Source: Chryseobacterium gleum (lineage in GTDB: Bacteria > Bacteroidota > Bacteroidia > Flavobacteriales > Schleiferiaceae). Taken from it: a DNA stretch of 64,000 nucleotides. A program made the translations under genes and the position numbers. This document shows, one piece after another, positions 42,215 through 51,059 of this stretch. Each line of letters starts with the position of its first letter. Positions within the stretch are counted from its first letter, which is position 1. The DNA is taken from positions 1 to 64,000 of the forward strand of contig CAMCXO010000008.1 in NCBI GenBank assembly GCA_945883565.1, in the 5' to 3' direction. The notes beneath the pieces are model-generated. The model was given only the letters and a program-made list of their open reading frames with translations. It made no database searches and had not been told where the DNA came from.

Positions 42215-42245
42215 AACTTTTGACGTCATCAGTTGTTATAGGGTC

Positions 42246-42950
42246 ATGGAAATTAGCTGTATGCTGCTATTATCGTTTAAGGGACTAAGCCAAAAATGGT
42301 GGGCCTTTAAACAAATGGGTTTGGCCCATCAATATCTATCAAACATAGAAGGACTTAATTGGTACAAATTAATGGGTACTGGAGGAGGTGATGGATTTAA
42401 GCCTTGGCCAGACTGGGGAACATATGCACTGCTCATGAATTGGTCTTCACATTCTTTTGCGCTTAAGGCTCTTGAATCTAACCCCAAACTAAAAGCATTC
42501 TTTACTTTGGCTTCTAACAGCAAAACTTGGTGGTTAGAAGCTTATCATGCACATGGTTATTGGCATGGTAAACAGCCATTTCATTTAGTACCCAAAACAG
42601 AAACCTACAAAATGGCTGTGCTTACAAGGGCTCGGATTAAAACCAACTTGCTATTAAAATTTTGGAATGAAGTTGGCGGTGTAAGCAAAAGTATGCGTGA
42701 AATGCCCGGCCTGCTTTTTGCCAAAGGGGTTGGTACTCTTCCTTTAATCGAGCAGGCTACCTTTTCTGTTTGGTCTACAGAAAATCAAGTAGTACAGGCT
42801 GCTTACAGAGAACGAGCCCACAAAGAAGTTATTCAACTTACAAGAGCATACAATTGGTACTCGGAAGAATTATTTGCCCGCTTTCAAGTAGTTGCTGAAG
42901 AAGATGGTCCCTGGAGCAGCAGTTTTGCATTTCCAAACTTTAAGGTGTAA
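42246..42950 (+). CDS. Spheroidene monooxygenase (CrtA)-like protein
   Basis: 234 residues. The pattern KWWAFKQMGLAH, EGLNWYKLMGTGGGDGFKPWPDWGTYALLMNW, then SVWSTENQVVQAAYRERAHKEVI matches the CrtA/spheroidene monooxygenase family, a DUF3291-like dimeric alpha-beta barrel of heme-binding type. CrtA hydroxylates carotenoids in phototrophs; in non-phototrophic Bacteroidetes the substrate is unclear and no carotenoid genes are nearby. Its 3' end overlaps the convergent hotdog thioesterase gene by 67 bp. Confidence 0.75.
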   Translation: MEISCMLLLSFKGLSQKWWAFKQMGLAHQYLSNIEGLNWYKLMGTGGGDGFKPWPDWGTYALLMNWSSHSFALKALESNPKLKAFFTLASNSKTWWLEAYHAHGYWHGKQPFHLVPKTETYKMAVLTRARIKTNLLLKFWNEVGGVSKSMREMPGLLFAKGVGTLPLIEQATFSVWSTENQVVQAAYRERAHKEVIQLTRAYNWYSEELFARFQVVAEEDGPWSSSFAFPNFKV

Positions 42951-43255
42951 GTGGCCATACCAGCTTTTTTGGTCTTTTCTCCCAATTTTATAAAACTGGT
43001 TATACTTAGAACACCTTGTTTTTTTTGAATAACCCGAAACCTGCATTCCAGAAACACCATATCACCAGCTTTCGGAACATTCATCAGCTGTAAGTTGTAT
43101 TTCTGCCTTTCTACCCTATCAAATTTTTGGCTGAGCCAATCAAATCCTTTCTCGCCCATTTGGTCAAGAGCAAATAATAGTTTTTGATTGCCTAAATCGC
43201 TAGTGGCCATGGCAAATTGCATTGAAGCCACTAATTTGCTTTCCTGTGTTTTCAT
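42884..43255 (-). CDS. Hotdog-fold thioesterase family protein
   Basis: 123 residues from ATG 43255 (an upstream TTG at 43261 adds only two). It shows the hotdog pattern: KLVASMQFAMATSDLGNQKLLF, WLSQKFDRVERQKYNLQL, AGDMVFLECRFRVIQKKQGVLSITSFI. Such proteins hydrolyse or bind acyl-CoA. Substrate unknown. It starts 11 bp after a terminator and so must have its own promoter or depend on read-through. Convergent overlap of 67 bp with the CrtA-like gene. Confidence 0.7.
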   Translation of the reverse strand: MKTQESKLVASMQFAMATSDLGNQKLLFALDQMGEKGFDWLSQKFDRVERQKYNLQLMNVPKAGDMVFLECRFRVIQKKQGVLSITSFIKLGEKTKKAGMATYTLKFGNAKLLLQGPSSSATT

Positions 43256-43265
43256 AAACAAAAAA

Positions 43266-43283
43266 GCCCCGCTTATGCGGGGC
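43266..43283 (-). terminator. Intrinsic terminator (minus strand) of the small peptide gene
   Basis: GCCCCGC-TTAT-GCGGGGC, a 7-bp perfect stem, followed on the minus strand by six T. It sits 28 bp after the stop of the 43311-43391 small frame and 11 bp before the thioesterase start. Confidence 0.8.
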
Positions 43284-43310
43284 CAGATATTGAGTTAGTA
43301 TTTTGATGAT

Positions 43311-43391
43311 TTAACCCAATAGCCCCAAGCGACCACAATTCTTATTGCAGTTCTGGTGCTTGATCATGCTATTTGGGACATTGCCTTTCAT
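43311..43391 (-). CDS. Candidate small cysteine-containing peptide gene (26 residues)
   Basis: Too short for usual gene callers. On the minus strand ATG at 43389-43391 reads to TAA at 43311-43313. The product begins MKGNVPNSM, has a CNKNC motif and ends RLGLLG. The frame fills the region between a divergent hydrolase gene (43476) and a strong minus-strand terminator at 43266-43283, which has no other transcript to end. This makes it a likely real transcription unit; translation is not proven. The Cys pair, the Gly/Leu tail and small size would fit a metal- or thiol-related peptide, but no function can be stated. Confidence 0.5.
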   Translation of the reverse strand: MKGNVPNSMIKHQNCNKNCGRLGLLG

Positions 43392-43463
43392 AAATCTAAA
43401 ATCGTCAATTTTTTTTAATTCCTTTTACCTAGTTCTATTTTTTTATTAGCTATTAGGTAAACC

Positions 43464-43471
43464 TAACTTTG
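43464..43471 (+). promoter_or_regulatory. -7 promoter box of the alpha/beta hydrolase gene
   Basis: TAACTTTG matches the consensus exactly. It ends 5 bp before the ATG at 43476, so the transcript would begin at or near the start codon (leaderless). The -33 region reads TTTA in place of TTTG. Confidence 0.5.
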
Positions 43472-43475
43472 CTTA

Positions 43476-44357
43476 ATGAAAACCACGAATCATGAAATTT
43501 CCTCCTATCCAATACCAAACTACATTCAACTGTATTTCCAACTATTGACAAGTGTCTTTCCACGAATTGCTAAGAAACAGGCGCTAAAAATTTTCTTTCG
43601 CCCTCTAAATTTTAAAATTCCAGAACGTGAAAAAGCCTTCAGATCTAAGTACAGAATAGAATCCTTTAATGAAATGCACAAGGAAATTGTGGCTTTCAGA
43701 GTTCCTTCTTCTGGCCCCAAGTTACTATTTGTACATGGTTGGAGCGGACGAGGTAGTCAGTTTCATGCTTTAATGCTTTATTTAAACCAAAAAGGTTTCG
43801 ACTGTTATTCTTTTGATGCTCCCGGTCACGGCGAAAACCCTAAGCAGGTAGTTGATATGCCCACATTTGCACAATCGGCAATGATGCTTCAAGAATCTTT
43901 TGGTCCTTTTTATGCAGGCATTGGGCATTCTTTAGGCGGAATGGCCCTCCATTATGCATCATATTTAGGGCTTCATATCACAGCGTTGGTTCAAATTTGT
44001 AGCCCTGCCGACATTGAAGGCGTTGTTGGAGATTTTTGCAACACAATTGGTGGAGGAAATAGGCTTAAAGCTCAGTTAATGCAACATTTAGAAAAGAAAT
44101 ATAATGTGGACCTGAACAGTATTTCGCCTCTTTCTTTGTGCGAAATACATCGCTTACCAGGATTGATTATACACGATCATAACGACGGTGACGTGCCTAT
44201 TGATCATGCCCTTAGATTGTTACCGGTTTGGAAAGAAGCTAAATCACATTTCACGGTAAACCTAGGTCATAGAAGGGTTTTAAGAGATGAAGAAACCTTT
44301 AATGTTATATACCAGTTTATAGACCAGAGTAACCTGAGTAAACATTTCACAACCTGA
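43476..44357 (+). CDS. Alpha/beta hydrolase
   Basis: 293 residues of the serine alpha/beta hydrolase fold: oxyanion-loop LLFVHGWSGRGSQF, nucleophile elbow GIGHSLGGM, and a later HDHNDGDVPIDHA and LGHRR segment supplying Asp and His. The substrate cannot be deduced. Ends before a strong bidirectional hairpin. Diverges from the small peptide gene across a shared promoter region. Confidence 0.8.
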   Translation: MKTTNHEISSYPIPNYIQLYFQLLTSVFPRIAKKQALKIFFRPLNFKIPEREKAFRSKYRIESFNEMHKEIVAFRVPSSGPKLLFVHGWSGRGSQFHALMLYLNQKGFDCYSFDAPGHGENPKQVVDMPTFAQSAMMLQESFGPFYAGIGHSLGGMALHYASYLGLHITALVQICSPADIEGVVGDFCNTIGGGNRLKAQLMQHLEKKYNVDLNSISPLSLCEIHRLPGLIIHDHNDGDVPIDHALRLLPVWKEAKSHFTVNLGHRRVLRDEETFNVIYQFIDQSNLSKHFTT

Positions 44358-44368
44358 TGGATTTCGAT

Positions 44369-44408
44369 TTATATAAAAATGGCGCCATTGGGCGCCATTT
44401 TTATATAA
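44369..44408. terminator. Bidirectional intrinsic terminator
   Basis: Perfect 18-bp inverted repeat (TTATATAAAAATGGCGCC at 44369-44386 with 44391-44408) around ATTG, with A/T flanks in both directions. Separates the convergent hydrolase and subtilase genes. Confidence 0.93.
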
Positions 44409-44419
44409 GGACTTATCGC

Positions 44420-47400
44420 TTATTGACGAATGATTTTAAAACGCCCTACCTCTGAATGCCTTTCTATTTCTAACATATAACTGCCTTTTGAATAGACTTC
44501 AAGATTGATTATTGCAGAACCATTAAGCATTTCAAACTCTTTTAATAATCTCCCTCTAACATCATACAGCTTTACGATGCTGCCTATTTCAGCTTCGATA
44601 TTTAAATAATCCGCCGTTGGATTTGGATATACTTTATTCTCTGTCAAATGCTCCCCTAAACCAGATTCATCTAATTTATTACCGCCAACTCCAAGATTCC
44701 TGTTTCGGCCATTGCTATAAGCCGAATTTTTAGCACCAGTGCCTGGATTATAACGCGACCTCACATTAAATCGATACATCTTACCGGGGGTTAAATTATT
44801 GACGTGCAAAAACGTATCGCTAACACCGGTAAACAGTTGAACAAGCGCATTGTCTGTTTCGTTTCTAACTCGAACCTGATAGTTAATTAAACCCGTGGCT
44901 TTAATGGCATTCCAAATTGGCCTAAAGCCATTGGGAGTGCTATTTACCGCACTAATCAAATTAGGAACGTACATGGTATCTAATGGATCCACGCTAAAAC
45001 TCGCAACCGAATCGGCTTCACAACCAAACTTGTCCTCTACTCTTAAAATGTAATTTCCGGATGTTACCCCTTGAAAACGGGCATTCCTTTTATCCATTAT
45101 TGTTGACAAAGTGGAAGTAGAAGTATTCTGTAAGCTGAAATTATACAATGGCTGACCACCATTAGTTCCGAAAATGTTTACCGTTGCAAATTGTCCCATT
45201 TCAGGTGCTTGCAAAACGTTGTACGCATACACAACGTCTTCGGCACACTCAATCTCAAATTGATAATTACAAGATGGATTAGCCAAGCCTGGTGTTGTGA
45301 AAAGTTTGAGTTCATATACTCCGGTTTCTAAATTGCGCAACAAAGCGTTGTTAGAAAAAGCAGAAACAGCGTTCCAATTAACAGTACCCACTTTGCGATA
45401 TTGAACCGAATAAGACGTTAAGCCAAGGCTCTGCCAATTAAGCTGGACCCGATAATAACCCGGATAGGCCATCTGCACATTATAGGCATCTGTGCAAGCA
45501 GTGTGGCGAATTTCGAAATCGTCAAGGAAAACATCTGCTGCTGCACCAGAAGCACCTCTATACACTATTACCTCAAATTCTGCCTGTTCACCCAAGTATT
45601 GGCTTCCTAAAGTCGCGCTAATCTCCACAAAGTCGTTTTTAGGCGAGGGCATGGTTGAGGTTGCCCCGCTGCTAGCATAATTTACACCAGAAACTGTAGT
45701 CAATGTGTCCCAGGTTTGCCCTATCACTCTCGCTCTGATTAACAAATAGTCATCAATTGCCAAAGCATCGTGGAAACGGGAAAACTTAATTGAAACTTCA
45801 GCATTTTCGGCAATATCAATTGCTTCCGACTTCATCCTTCCGGTATCACCATTACCAACTGAGGCAAAAGGATACATAACATACTCGTTGTTATACAAAT
45901 AAGTAGGTAAACTGCCTAAGTACTGCCAACAAGCGTTCGGATTATCAAAATTATATGAGTAAGGAGTTGAAGCTTGGGGGCAAAGCGTATAGGCATAACC
46001 CGCAGAAGAAGGCGCTGAGGTATCTCCATTGGCGCATAACTCATACACATAAAAAGTATAGGTCGACGCTTGCGTGAGGCCACTTAATGTATCTGGATTC
46101 TGATTAAACAAAACCATTGTGCCCTGACCGGGTGTAATTCCAAAAGACCCATACTCTATCAACCATTGGGTTGAAGTTGGCTCGGCTGCTTGCCAACCAA
46201 TATAGGCCCATGTATATCCATTGTTAAATTGTTGAGCCTGAAGAGGCGATGACGCGCAGGTAGAGGAAGTCCCAATAGACTTGACTTCAAAATCATCAAC
46301 AAAAACATCAGGACCATAACCTGAAACAAAATCAAACTGAAACTCCACATCACCAGTCCATATTGACGGATCCAAATAAACGGAATCGGTTATGAAATTG
46401 GCATCAGGAGAGGGACTTGTGCTTCCCGCTCCAATTGTATTAAAAGTGGAGCCTGAAAGATCCTTTAAAATGGTCCAACTGCCACTTCCACTCAACCGAG
46501 CACTTAAAGTTAACCGGTCGTTTGGATAGGAGACATCAAATAAATGAGACCAGCGAAACTTGACGTAAGCGCCCCCTACAATGCTTACCATCGGCGATGT
46601 GGCCAAGGCATTATGGCCGATAGTCCATCCCCAAAAGTTGGCTCTTAAATAATCGCCTGAGCTGTGGGTTACCGTTTTGGTGCCACCGCTCAAATCCCAA
46701 CAAATAGGCGGAAAAACATCAAAACTATTCTCGTAAGGAAGTGCATATGTCTGGCAAACCGTTGCAAAATTGAACTGTGAAGAAGGCAAACTAGTGTCGC
46801 CTGTACTACAGATTTCGCGAACATTAAAGGCATAAGATGTTCCTGCGTTTAATCCTGTCAAATTAATACTGGTTTGGCTGCTTAACAAAACACTACCTGT
46901 TCCTTGCACAAATCCAATAGGGCCATATTCTACAATCCATTGGTTAGCCTGTGTATTGCCTGCCGACCAGCTAAGTATTGCAGAATTAGCCGTAATAGCT
47001 GATACCGATAAGTTTGAAGGCGCTGTAGGACACGTACTTAATGCACGCACTTCAAAATCATCCACATAAACATTTGGGCCGTAACCAGAATAAAATTCCA
47101 ATTGAAATTCAACAAACTGGCCTGAAAAAGCGGTCGTGTTAAGCGAAATAATTTCCTGAATGAAATTAGCATCTGCTGCGGGTGATGTATTGCCTGCTCC
47201 GGTGGTAGTAAACGTAGGACCCTGAAGGTTTTTTAAAGTAGTCCAGCTTCCTGAACCCACAACGCGTGCTTTCAAAGTAAGCCTATCATTTGGGTATGTA
47301 GCACTATAAAGATGCGACCACCTAAAACGAACCTCTCCATTGCCAGATACAAATATGGGGGGTGTTTGAGCCAATGCGTTGTTACCATCTGTCCAGCCCC

Positions 47401-49441
47401 AAAAATTAGCGTACAAATAGTCGTTTGACGCCTGTGCAACTGTTCTAGTCCCACCTGTCAAATTCCAACAATTAGGCGGCCAAATGGCAAAGCTTTCACT
47501 GTATGGCAAATTATAAGAGCTACAAGGAGTTGTAAAACTCACCGGCCCAACCCACGAACTAAAAGCCCCATTGCTGCATTGCTCTCTAACATAAAAACTG
47601 TAGGATGTGCTGCTGAGCAAACCCGTAAGATTAGTGCTTAAACCCGAAGAACTAATGAGAGTTCCGGTACTTTGAGTAAAGCCATTTAACCCATATTCAA
47701 TTTCAAACCCATTGCCACCTGAATTGGCTGTAGTCCAAGACAATGTAGCCGAACTGGACGTAGTGGCTACACCTTGTAAATTGCTAGGAGCAAAGCAGAA
47801 AGTTCCCCCTCCCAAAGCCAGCGCAGCTTGTACAGCCAAATTAGCGTTAACACGTCCGTACCCCATTTCATTGTTCCAAGTGCCGTTAGGTCTTCCTGAT
47901 GTGGTAGAATAGACATACCCTCCCACTTTTTCTGAAGTTTGTTCTATTACATTTCTGGCTTGGGTTTGAGTCATATTCGGATTTGCCGAAAGCATCAATG
48001 CCATAACCCCAGCTGCATTTGGGCATGCCGATGAAGTGCCATTAAAATTAGGAACATAATTCCCACTGCTGTAGCCTGCACTTCCTTGTATATCTGTAGT
48101 ATAAATTTTAACGCCCGGTGCAGCAATATCCAAAAGACTTCCATAGTCACTTCCCCACCAAGTTTCACCATCACAAGATGAAGGGCTCTTACGTTGGCCA
48201 CACATACTGCTTGCTCCAACGGAAATTGTAGAAGCCAAATTAGCCGGATAGTTAACCGTACTGGTGTTCCCATTTCCTGCCGAAACCAAAACAGGGGCCC
48301 CTAATCCACCTCGACCTTGGATGGTAGCGTTGTTAAATGGGTTTGTAATAAGCGACGTAGAACTACCCCCTCCCCAACTGTTACTTAGTACATCAGCCCC
48401 GGCTGTTTGCCATGCCCATGTTATGGATGTCCCTATTCCCGATGAAGTTGTAACCCAATCTCCATCAGAATTGCTGTAAGCTATACGTACTGGAACAATT
48501 TTACATTGAGGTGCGATACCGGCAACCCCAGTGCTGTTATTGGTTACAGCAGCCACTTGGCCTGCACATGCTGTTCCATGAGCATCGTTTCCACTAGGAC
48601 CTCCAGCACTGCCTAAACCTGTGCCATCAAAACCAGGCAACATGTTTCCTGCTAAATCGGGATGGGTTAAGTCAACACCTTCATCTAAAATAGCCACTTT
48701 TATGGAAGAAGACCCTGTGGTTAAAGTCCATGCGTTAAACACTTCCATATCTTCACCCGCGTTGCCATTAAACTGAATACTGCTTCCTGTATTGTTTAAG
48801 GCCCATTGATAGTTTAAAAAGGGGTCGTTGGTGCTATGCCTCTTTAGAATTTTCATCATGTCTGGCTCCACAAACGCATGGTTTCCCGATTTCTGAAGTT
48901 TCTCGCAAAACCCCAAAGGATCGAGCATAGAAAATTTGTTCAACCTCACTTCAACCAAATTGGGCATGAACGACTCGCCAATGTACTCTCCGCCTAACTC
49001 ATTAATTAACTCTTTTAGTGCATTTAAATCGGCTCTCACATCATTCTGAATAAAGACTTTATCCAAAATAAATTCTTTAGTTCCATCCTTGGCTAAAAGT
49101 CCACGACTGTAAAAAACAACCTGTGGAATGCTATATAAGCGAGCCGCCAATTGTTCCCAACGCCAACCTGGTATCAACTTAACCAAAGTCACATCCGGAG
49201 AAGGATAATGTTCCCATTTATTACTTTCAACAAAATCTAGGTTTGAGAGAATTTGATTCTTCTCTGACTCCGTAGTTCCATCTAAAAATCGAACCAGCAG
49301 TTCTTCCCTGTTGAGGGCGAATACCTGAAGTTTACCATCCATAAAAATTTCGGTATAAGTAGCTCCAGATTGTGCATTTAAGTCTGCTAAGCCAAGGATA
49401 GCCAATAAGCAAAACCAAATTCGGTTGTAAAACTGCTTCAT
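44420..49441 (-). CDS. Giant T9SS-secreted subtilisin-like protease with fibronectin III and MAM-like modules
   Basis: 1673 residues. Signal peptide (to about 24, DLNAQ), a propeptide region, then a subtilase (S8) domain about 205-545 with the triad D253 (ILDEGVD), H288 (HGTACAG) and S470 (NGTSSACPN), plus oxyanion N390 (SAGNGN). Then three tandem units of fibronectin III plus jelly-roll/MAM-like module; the first two jelly rolls share motifs such as FRWSHL.. with YPNDRLTL and VDDFEV. The end (KVYPNPTADYLNIEA ... GSYMLEIERH) is a T9SS sorting domain. It should be exported to the cell surface and degrade or bind external protein or glycan. Single gene with its own terminator. Confidence 0.92.
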   Translation of the reverse strand: MKQFYNRIWFCLLAILGLADLNAQSGATYTEIFMDGKLQVFALNREELLVRFLDGTTESEKNQILSNLDFVESNKWEHYPSPDVTLVKLIPGWRWEQLAARLYSIPQVVFYSRGLLAKDGTKEFILDKVFIQNDVRADLNALKELINELGGEYIGESFMPNLVEVRLNKFSMLDPLGFCEKLQKSGNHAFVEPDMMKILKRHSTNDPFLNYQWALNNTGSSIQFNGNAGEDMEVFNAWTLTTGSSSIKVAILDEGVDLTHPDLAGNMLPGFDGTGLGSAGGPSGNDAHGTACAGQVAAVTNNSTGVAGIAPQCKIVPVRIAYSNSDGDWVTTSSGIGTSITWAWQTAGADVLSNSWGGGSSTSLITNPFNNATIQGRGGLGAPVLVSAGNGNTSTVNYPANLASTISVGASSMCGQRKSPSSCDGETWWGSDYGSLLDIAAPGVKIYTTDIQGSAGYSSGNYVPNFNGTSSACPNAAGVMALMLSANPNMTQTQARNVIEQTSEKVGGYVYSTTSGRPNGTWNNEMGYGRVNANLAVQAALALGGGTFCFAPSNLQGVATTSSSATLSWTTANSGGNGFEIEYGLNGFTQSTGTLISSSGLSTNLTGLLSSTSYSFYVREQCSNGAFSSWVGPVSFTTPCSSYNLPYSESFAIWPPNCWNLTGGTRTVAQASNDYLYANFWGWTDGNNALAQTPPIFVSGNGEVRFRWSHLYSATYPNDRLTLKARVVGSGSWTTLKNLQGPTFTTTGAGNTSPAADANFIQEIISLNTTAFSGQFVEFQLEFYSGYGPNVYVDDFEVRALSTCPTAPSNLSVSAITANSAILSWSAGNTQANQWIVEYGPIGFVQGTGSVLLSSQTSINLTGLNAGTSYAFNVREICSTGDTSLPSSQFNFATVCQTYALPYENSFDVFPPICWDLSGGTKTVTHSSGDYLRANFWGWTIGHNALATSPMVSIVGGAYVKFRWSHLFDVSYPNDRLTLSARLSGSGSWTILKDLSGSTFNTIGAGSTSPSPDANFITDSVYLDPSIWTGDVEFQFDFVSGYGPDVFVDDFEVKSIGTSSTCASSPLQAQQFNNGYTWAYIGWQAAEPTSTQWLIEYGSFGITPGQGTMVLFNQNPDTLSGLTQASTYTFYVYELCANGDTSAPSSAGYAYTLCPQASTPYSYNFDNPNACWQYLGSLPTYLYNNEYVMYPFASVGNGDTGRMKSEAIDIAENAEVSIKFSRFHDALAIDDYLLIRARVIGQTWDTLTTVSGVNYASSGATSTMPSPKNDFVEISATLGSQYLGEQAEFEVIVYRGASGAAADVFLDDFEIRHTACTDAYNVQMAYPGYYRVQLNWQSLGLTSYSVQYRKVGTVNWNAVSAFSNNALLRNLETGVYELKLFTTPGLANPSCNYQFEIECAEDVVYAYNVLQAPEMGQFATVNIFGTNGGQPLYNFSLQNTSTSTLSTIMDKRNARFQGVTSGNYILRVEDKFGCEADSVASFSVDPLDTMYVPNLISAVNSTPNGFRPIWNAIKATGLINYQVRVRNETDNALVQLFTGVSDTFLHVNNLTPGKMYRFNVRSRYNPGTGAKNSAYSNGRNRNLGVGGNKLDESGLGEHLTENKVYPNPTADYLNIEAEIGSIVKLYDVRGRLLKEFEMLNGSAIINLEVYSKGSYMLEIERHSEVGRFKIIRQ

Positions 49442-49558
49442 GCTCGTAAATAGGTCGATTAAATTAGATGTGCAATTTAACGCTATGTTGACAAATTATA
49501 AGTCAGCATTTTACAAATCAATAGTCAGCCTGCATAAAATTCGCTTTATGACAAAAAA

Positions 49559-49590
49559 AAACTGCTGCGTTTCGTCAACGGCAGCAGTTT
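49559..49590 (-). terminator. Intrinsic terminator of the ExbB/ExbD operon
   Basis: AAACTGCTGC at 49559-49568 pairs with GCAGCAGTTT at 49581-49590; on the minus strand the stem is followed by a run of T. Confidence 0.88.
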
Positions 49591-49609
49591 GAATCAAAAT
49601 CTAAAATAA

Positions 49610-50101
49610 TTATCTTTTATTCTTTCTTCCGGAGAATATTTCACCAGGCATGGTCGAGTAATTGATTTTAAGCGCCTGAGCCTTCCTTAACTCTTGCTTG
49701 ATGTCCGTAATCAAGCCCATTTTTACATCACGATCTGCTTTAATCGAAACGGTTAAGAGAGGACGTTCGGCTTCATTTCTGGCCTCACGCTCTACTTCCA
49801 CCCACTGACCAATTTCACTTGGTTTGGCAAAAGCATCGTTAAGCTGCAAACGTGGCTCCTTTCCGAATTGGCCTTGAATGTTATCTTTTGGAGCCCCTAC
49901 ATATATGTAAGAAACCAATGCCTTTCGTTCAAGCTTTTGAACCTCTGTAGCGTTGGGCTTGGTGTTCTTTACAAGTAAAGTCACTTCTCGCATGGTGGTT
50001 GTTACCATGAAAAAAAACAACAACATAAACACGATATCAGGCAGTGAGGCTGTAGATATTTCAGGTGTTCCGCCTTTGTTTTTGCGTCTAAACTTCGACA
50101 T
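49610..50101 (-). CDS. exbD: ExbD/TolR-type biopolymer transport protein (second copy)
   Basis: 163 residues: a short cytoplasmic N-terminus (KFRRKNKGGTPEISTASLPD), one membrane helix (IVFMLLFFFMVTTTM) and a periplasmic domain. The Asp at the start of the helix (LPDIVF) is the conserved proton-path residue. It pairs with the ExbB-like channel encoded upstream to power TonB- or Tol-like movement. Overlaps the preceding ExbD gene by 1 bp. Confidence 0.93.
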   Translation of the reverse strand: MSKFRRKNKGGTPEISTASLPDIVFMLLFFFMVTTTMREVTLLVKNTKPNATEVQKLERKALVSYIYVGAPKDNIQGQFGKEPRLQLNDAFAKPSEIGQWVEVEREARNEAERPLLTVSIKADRDVKMGLITDIKQELRKAQALKINYSTMPGEIFSGRKNKR

Positions 50102-50637
50102 TATCCTCCTAGGTTTACAGGTTCTGCTTCAGAAATATTCAACGGATAAAAATCACGCACTTCTTTGGCTTGATCTTCAGTAAGTTCATCGAATGACTTG
50201 CCAAAGCGCTTTTGGGCCTCCTCCTCTCGAAGTTCATTGTATGCCGCAGTAAGTTCATTTTGAACGGCAATAAACATTTCGTATGAAGTCCCTCTATCGT
50301 TTTGAAGAGAAATAATGGCCTTTTTAGGATTCTCAGAATAATTTTCTAAACGGCCAAAATTGCTAATGAACTTTTTTGCTTCACCCCTCAAATCTTTTAT
50401 ATCCATGTAATCTTTCTCCACAAACAAATAGTCGTTTGAGTTGAGAAGAACTACAAACACATTCCTTTCCTTAATGGGCGGAGGTTTTATAGTTGGGTCA
50501 TCAACTATGGGCGGAAGCTTCCGGGCAATGCCCTTGTCGACATCCATGGTGGTGGTCACCAAAAAGAAAATCAACAACAAGAAGGCGATGTCCGCCATCG
50601 ATCCTGCATTGATTTCCGGTGCTGCTCTTCTTGCCAT
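50101..50637 (-). CDS. exbD: ExbD/TolR-type biopolymer transport protein (first copy)
   Basis: 178 residues with the same layout: PEINAGSMADIAFLLLIFFLVTTTM containing the conserved Asp, then a periplasmic domain with LLNSNDYLFVEKDYM. Two different ExbD proteins next to one ExbB is common in Bacteroidetes and may give a hetero-dimeric rotor. Between the membrane-protein gene (gap 5 bp) and the second exbD. Confidence 0.93.
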   Translation of the reverse strand: MARRAAPEINAGSMADIAFLLLIFFLVTTTMDVDKGIARKLPPIVDDPTIKPPPIKERNVFVVLLNSNDYLFVEKDYMDIKDLRGEAKKFISNFGRLENYSENPKKAIISLQNDRGTSYEMFIAVQNELTAAYNELREEEAQKRFGKSFDELTEDQAKEVRDFYPLNISEAEPVNLGG

Positions 50638-50642
50638 GGTTC

Positions 50643-51053
50643 TTATTTAAAAATCTTGCTTATTTCGGTAAAAGCAATGCTTCCAACCGTAATGGCCAAG
50701 AAAATGTAAAACGCTGTCAATCCAGTGCTAACCATTCGGCTTGTGCCTTCACTTATTTCCAAAGCCCCGTAAGACTCATGATCGGCACCACTTGAAACAA
50801 CATAAGACAGTATCATAACCAAAGCTAAAACGCCAAAACCCACCAAAGTATTTTTAGCTGCTTTGCCATTTTTAAAAAGGTTGAGAATACTAAATATTAT
50901 CGCCGCTGCTACAGCCACAAAAGTGGAAATATAGCCCAAGTCGATAAACATTCCAGCGTTTTTATTGCCATCTAACATAACCATGACCAGCATAACCAAT
51001 GCAACCGCCATAAGTACAAACGAGGCAATTCTAACAATTTTAGCTGAATTCAT
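50643..51053 (-). CDS. Small membrane protein of the ExbB-ExbD operon
   Basis: 136 residues with about four hydrophobic segments (IASFVLMAVALVMLVMVML, ISTFVAVAAAIIFSILNLF, NTLVGFGVLALVMILSYV, TAFYIFLAITVGSIAF). Always found between exbB and exbD in related operons as far as I recall, but of unknown function. It sits 6 bp after exbB and 5 bp before exbD, so it is translated with the motor. Confidence 0.75.
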   Translation of the reverse strand: MNSAKIVRIASFVLMAVALVMLVMVMLDGNKNAGMFIDLGYISTFVAVAAAIIFSILNLFKNGKAAKNTLVGFGVLALVMILSYVVSSGADHESYGALEISEGTSRMVSTGLTAFYIFLAITVGSIAFTEISKIFK

Positions 51054-51059
51054 AAGTGC

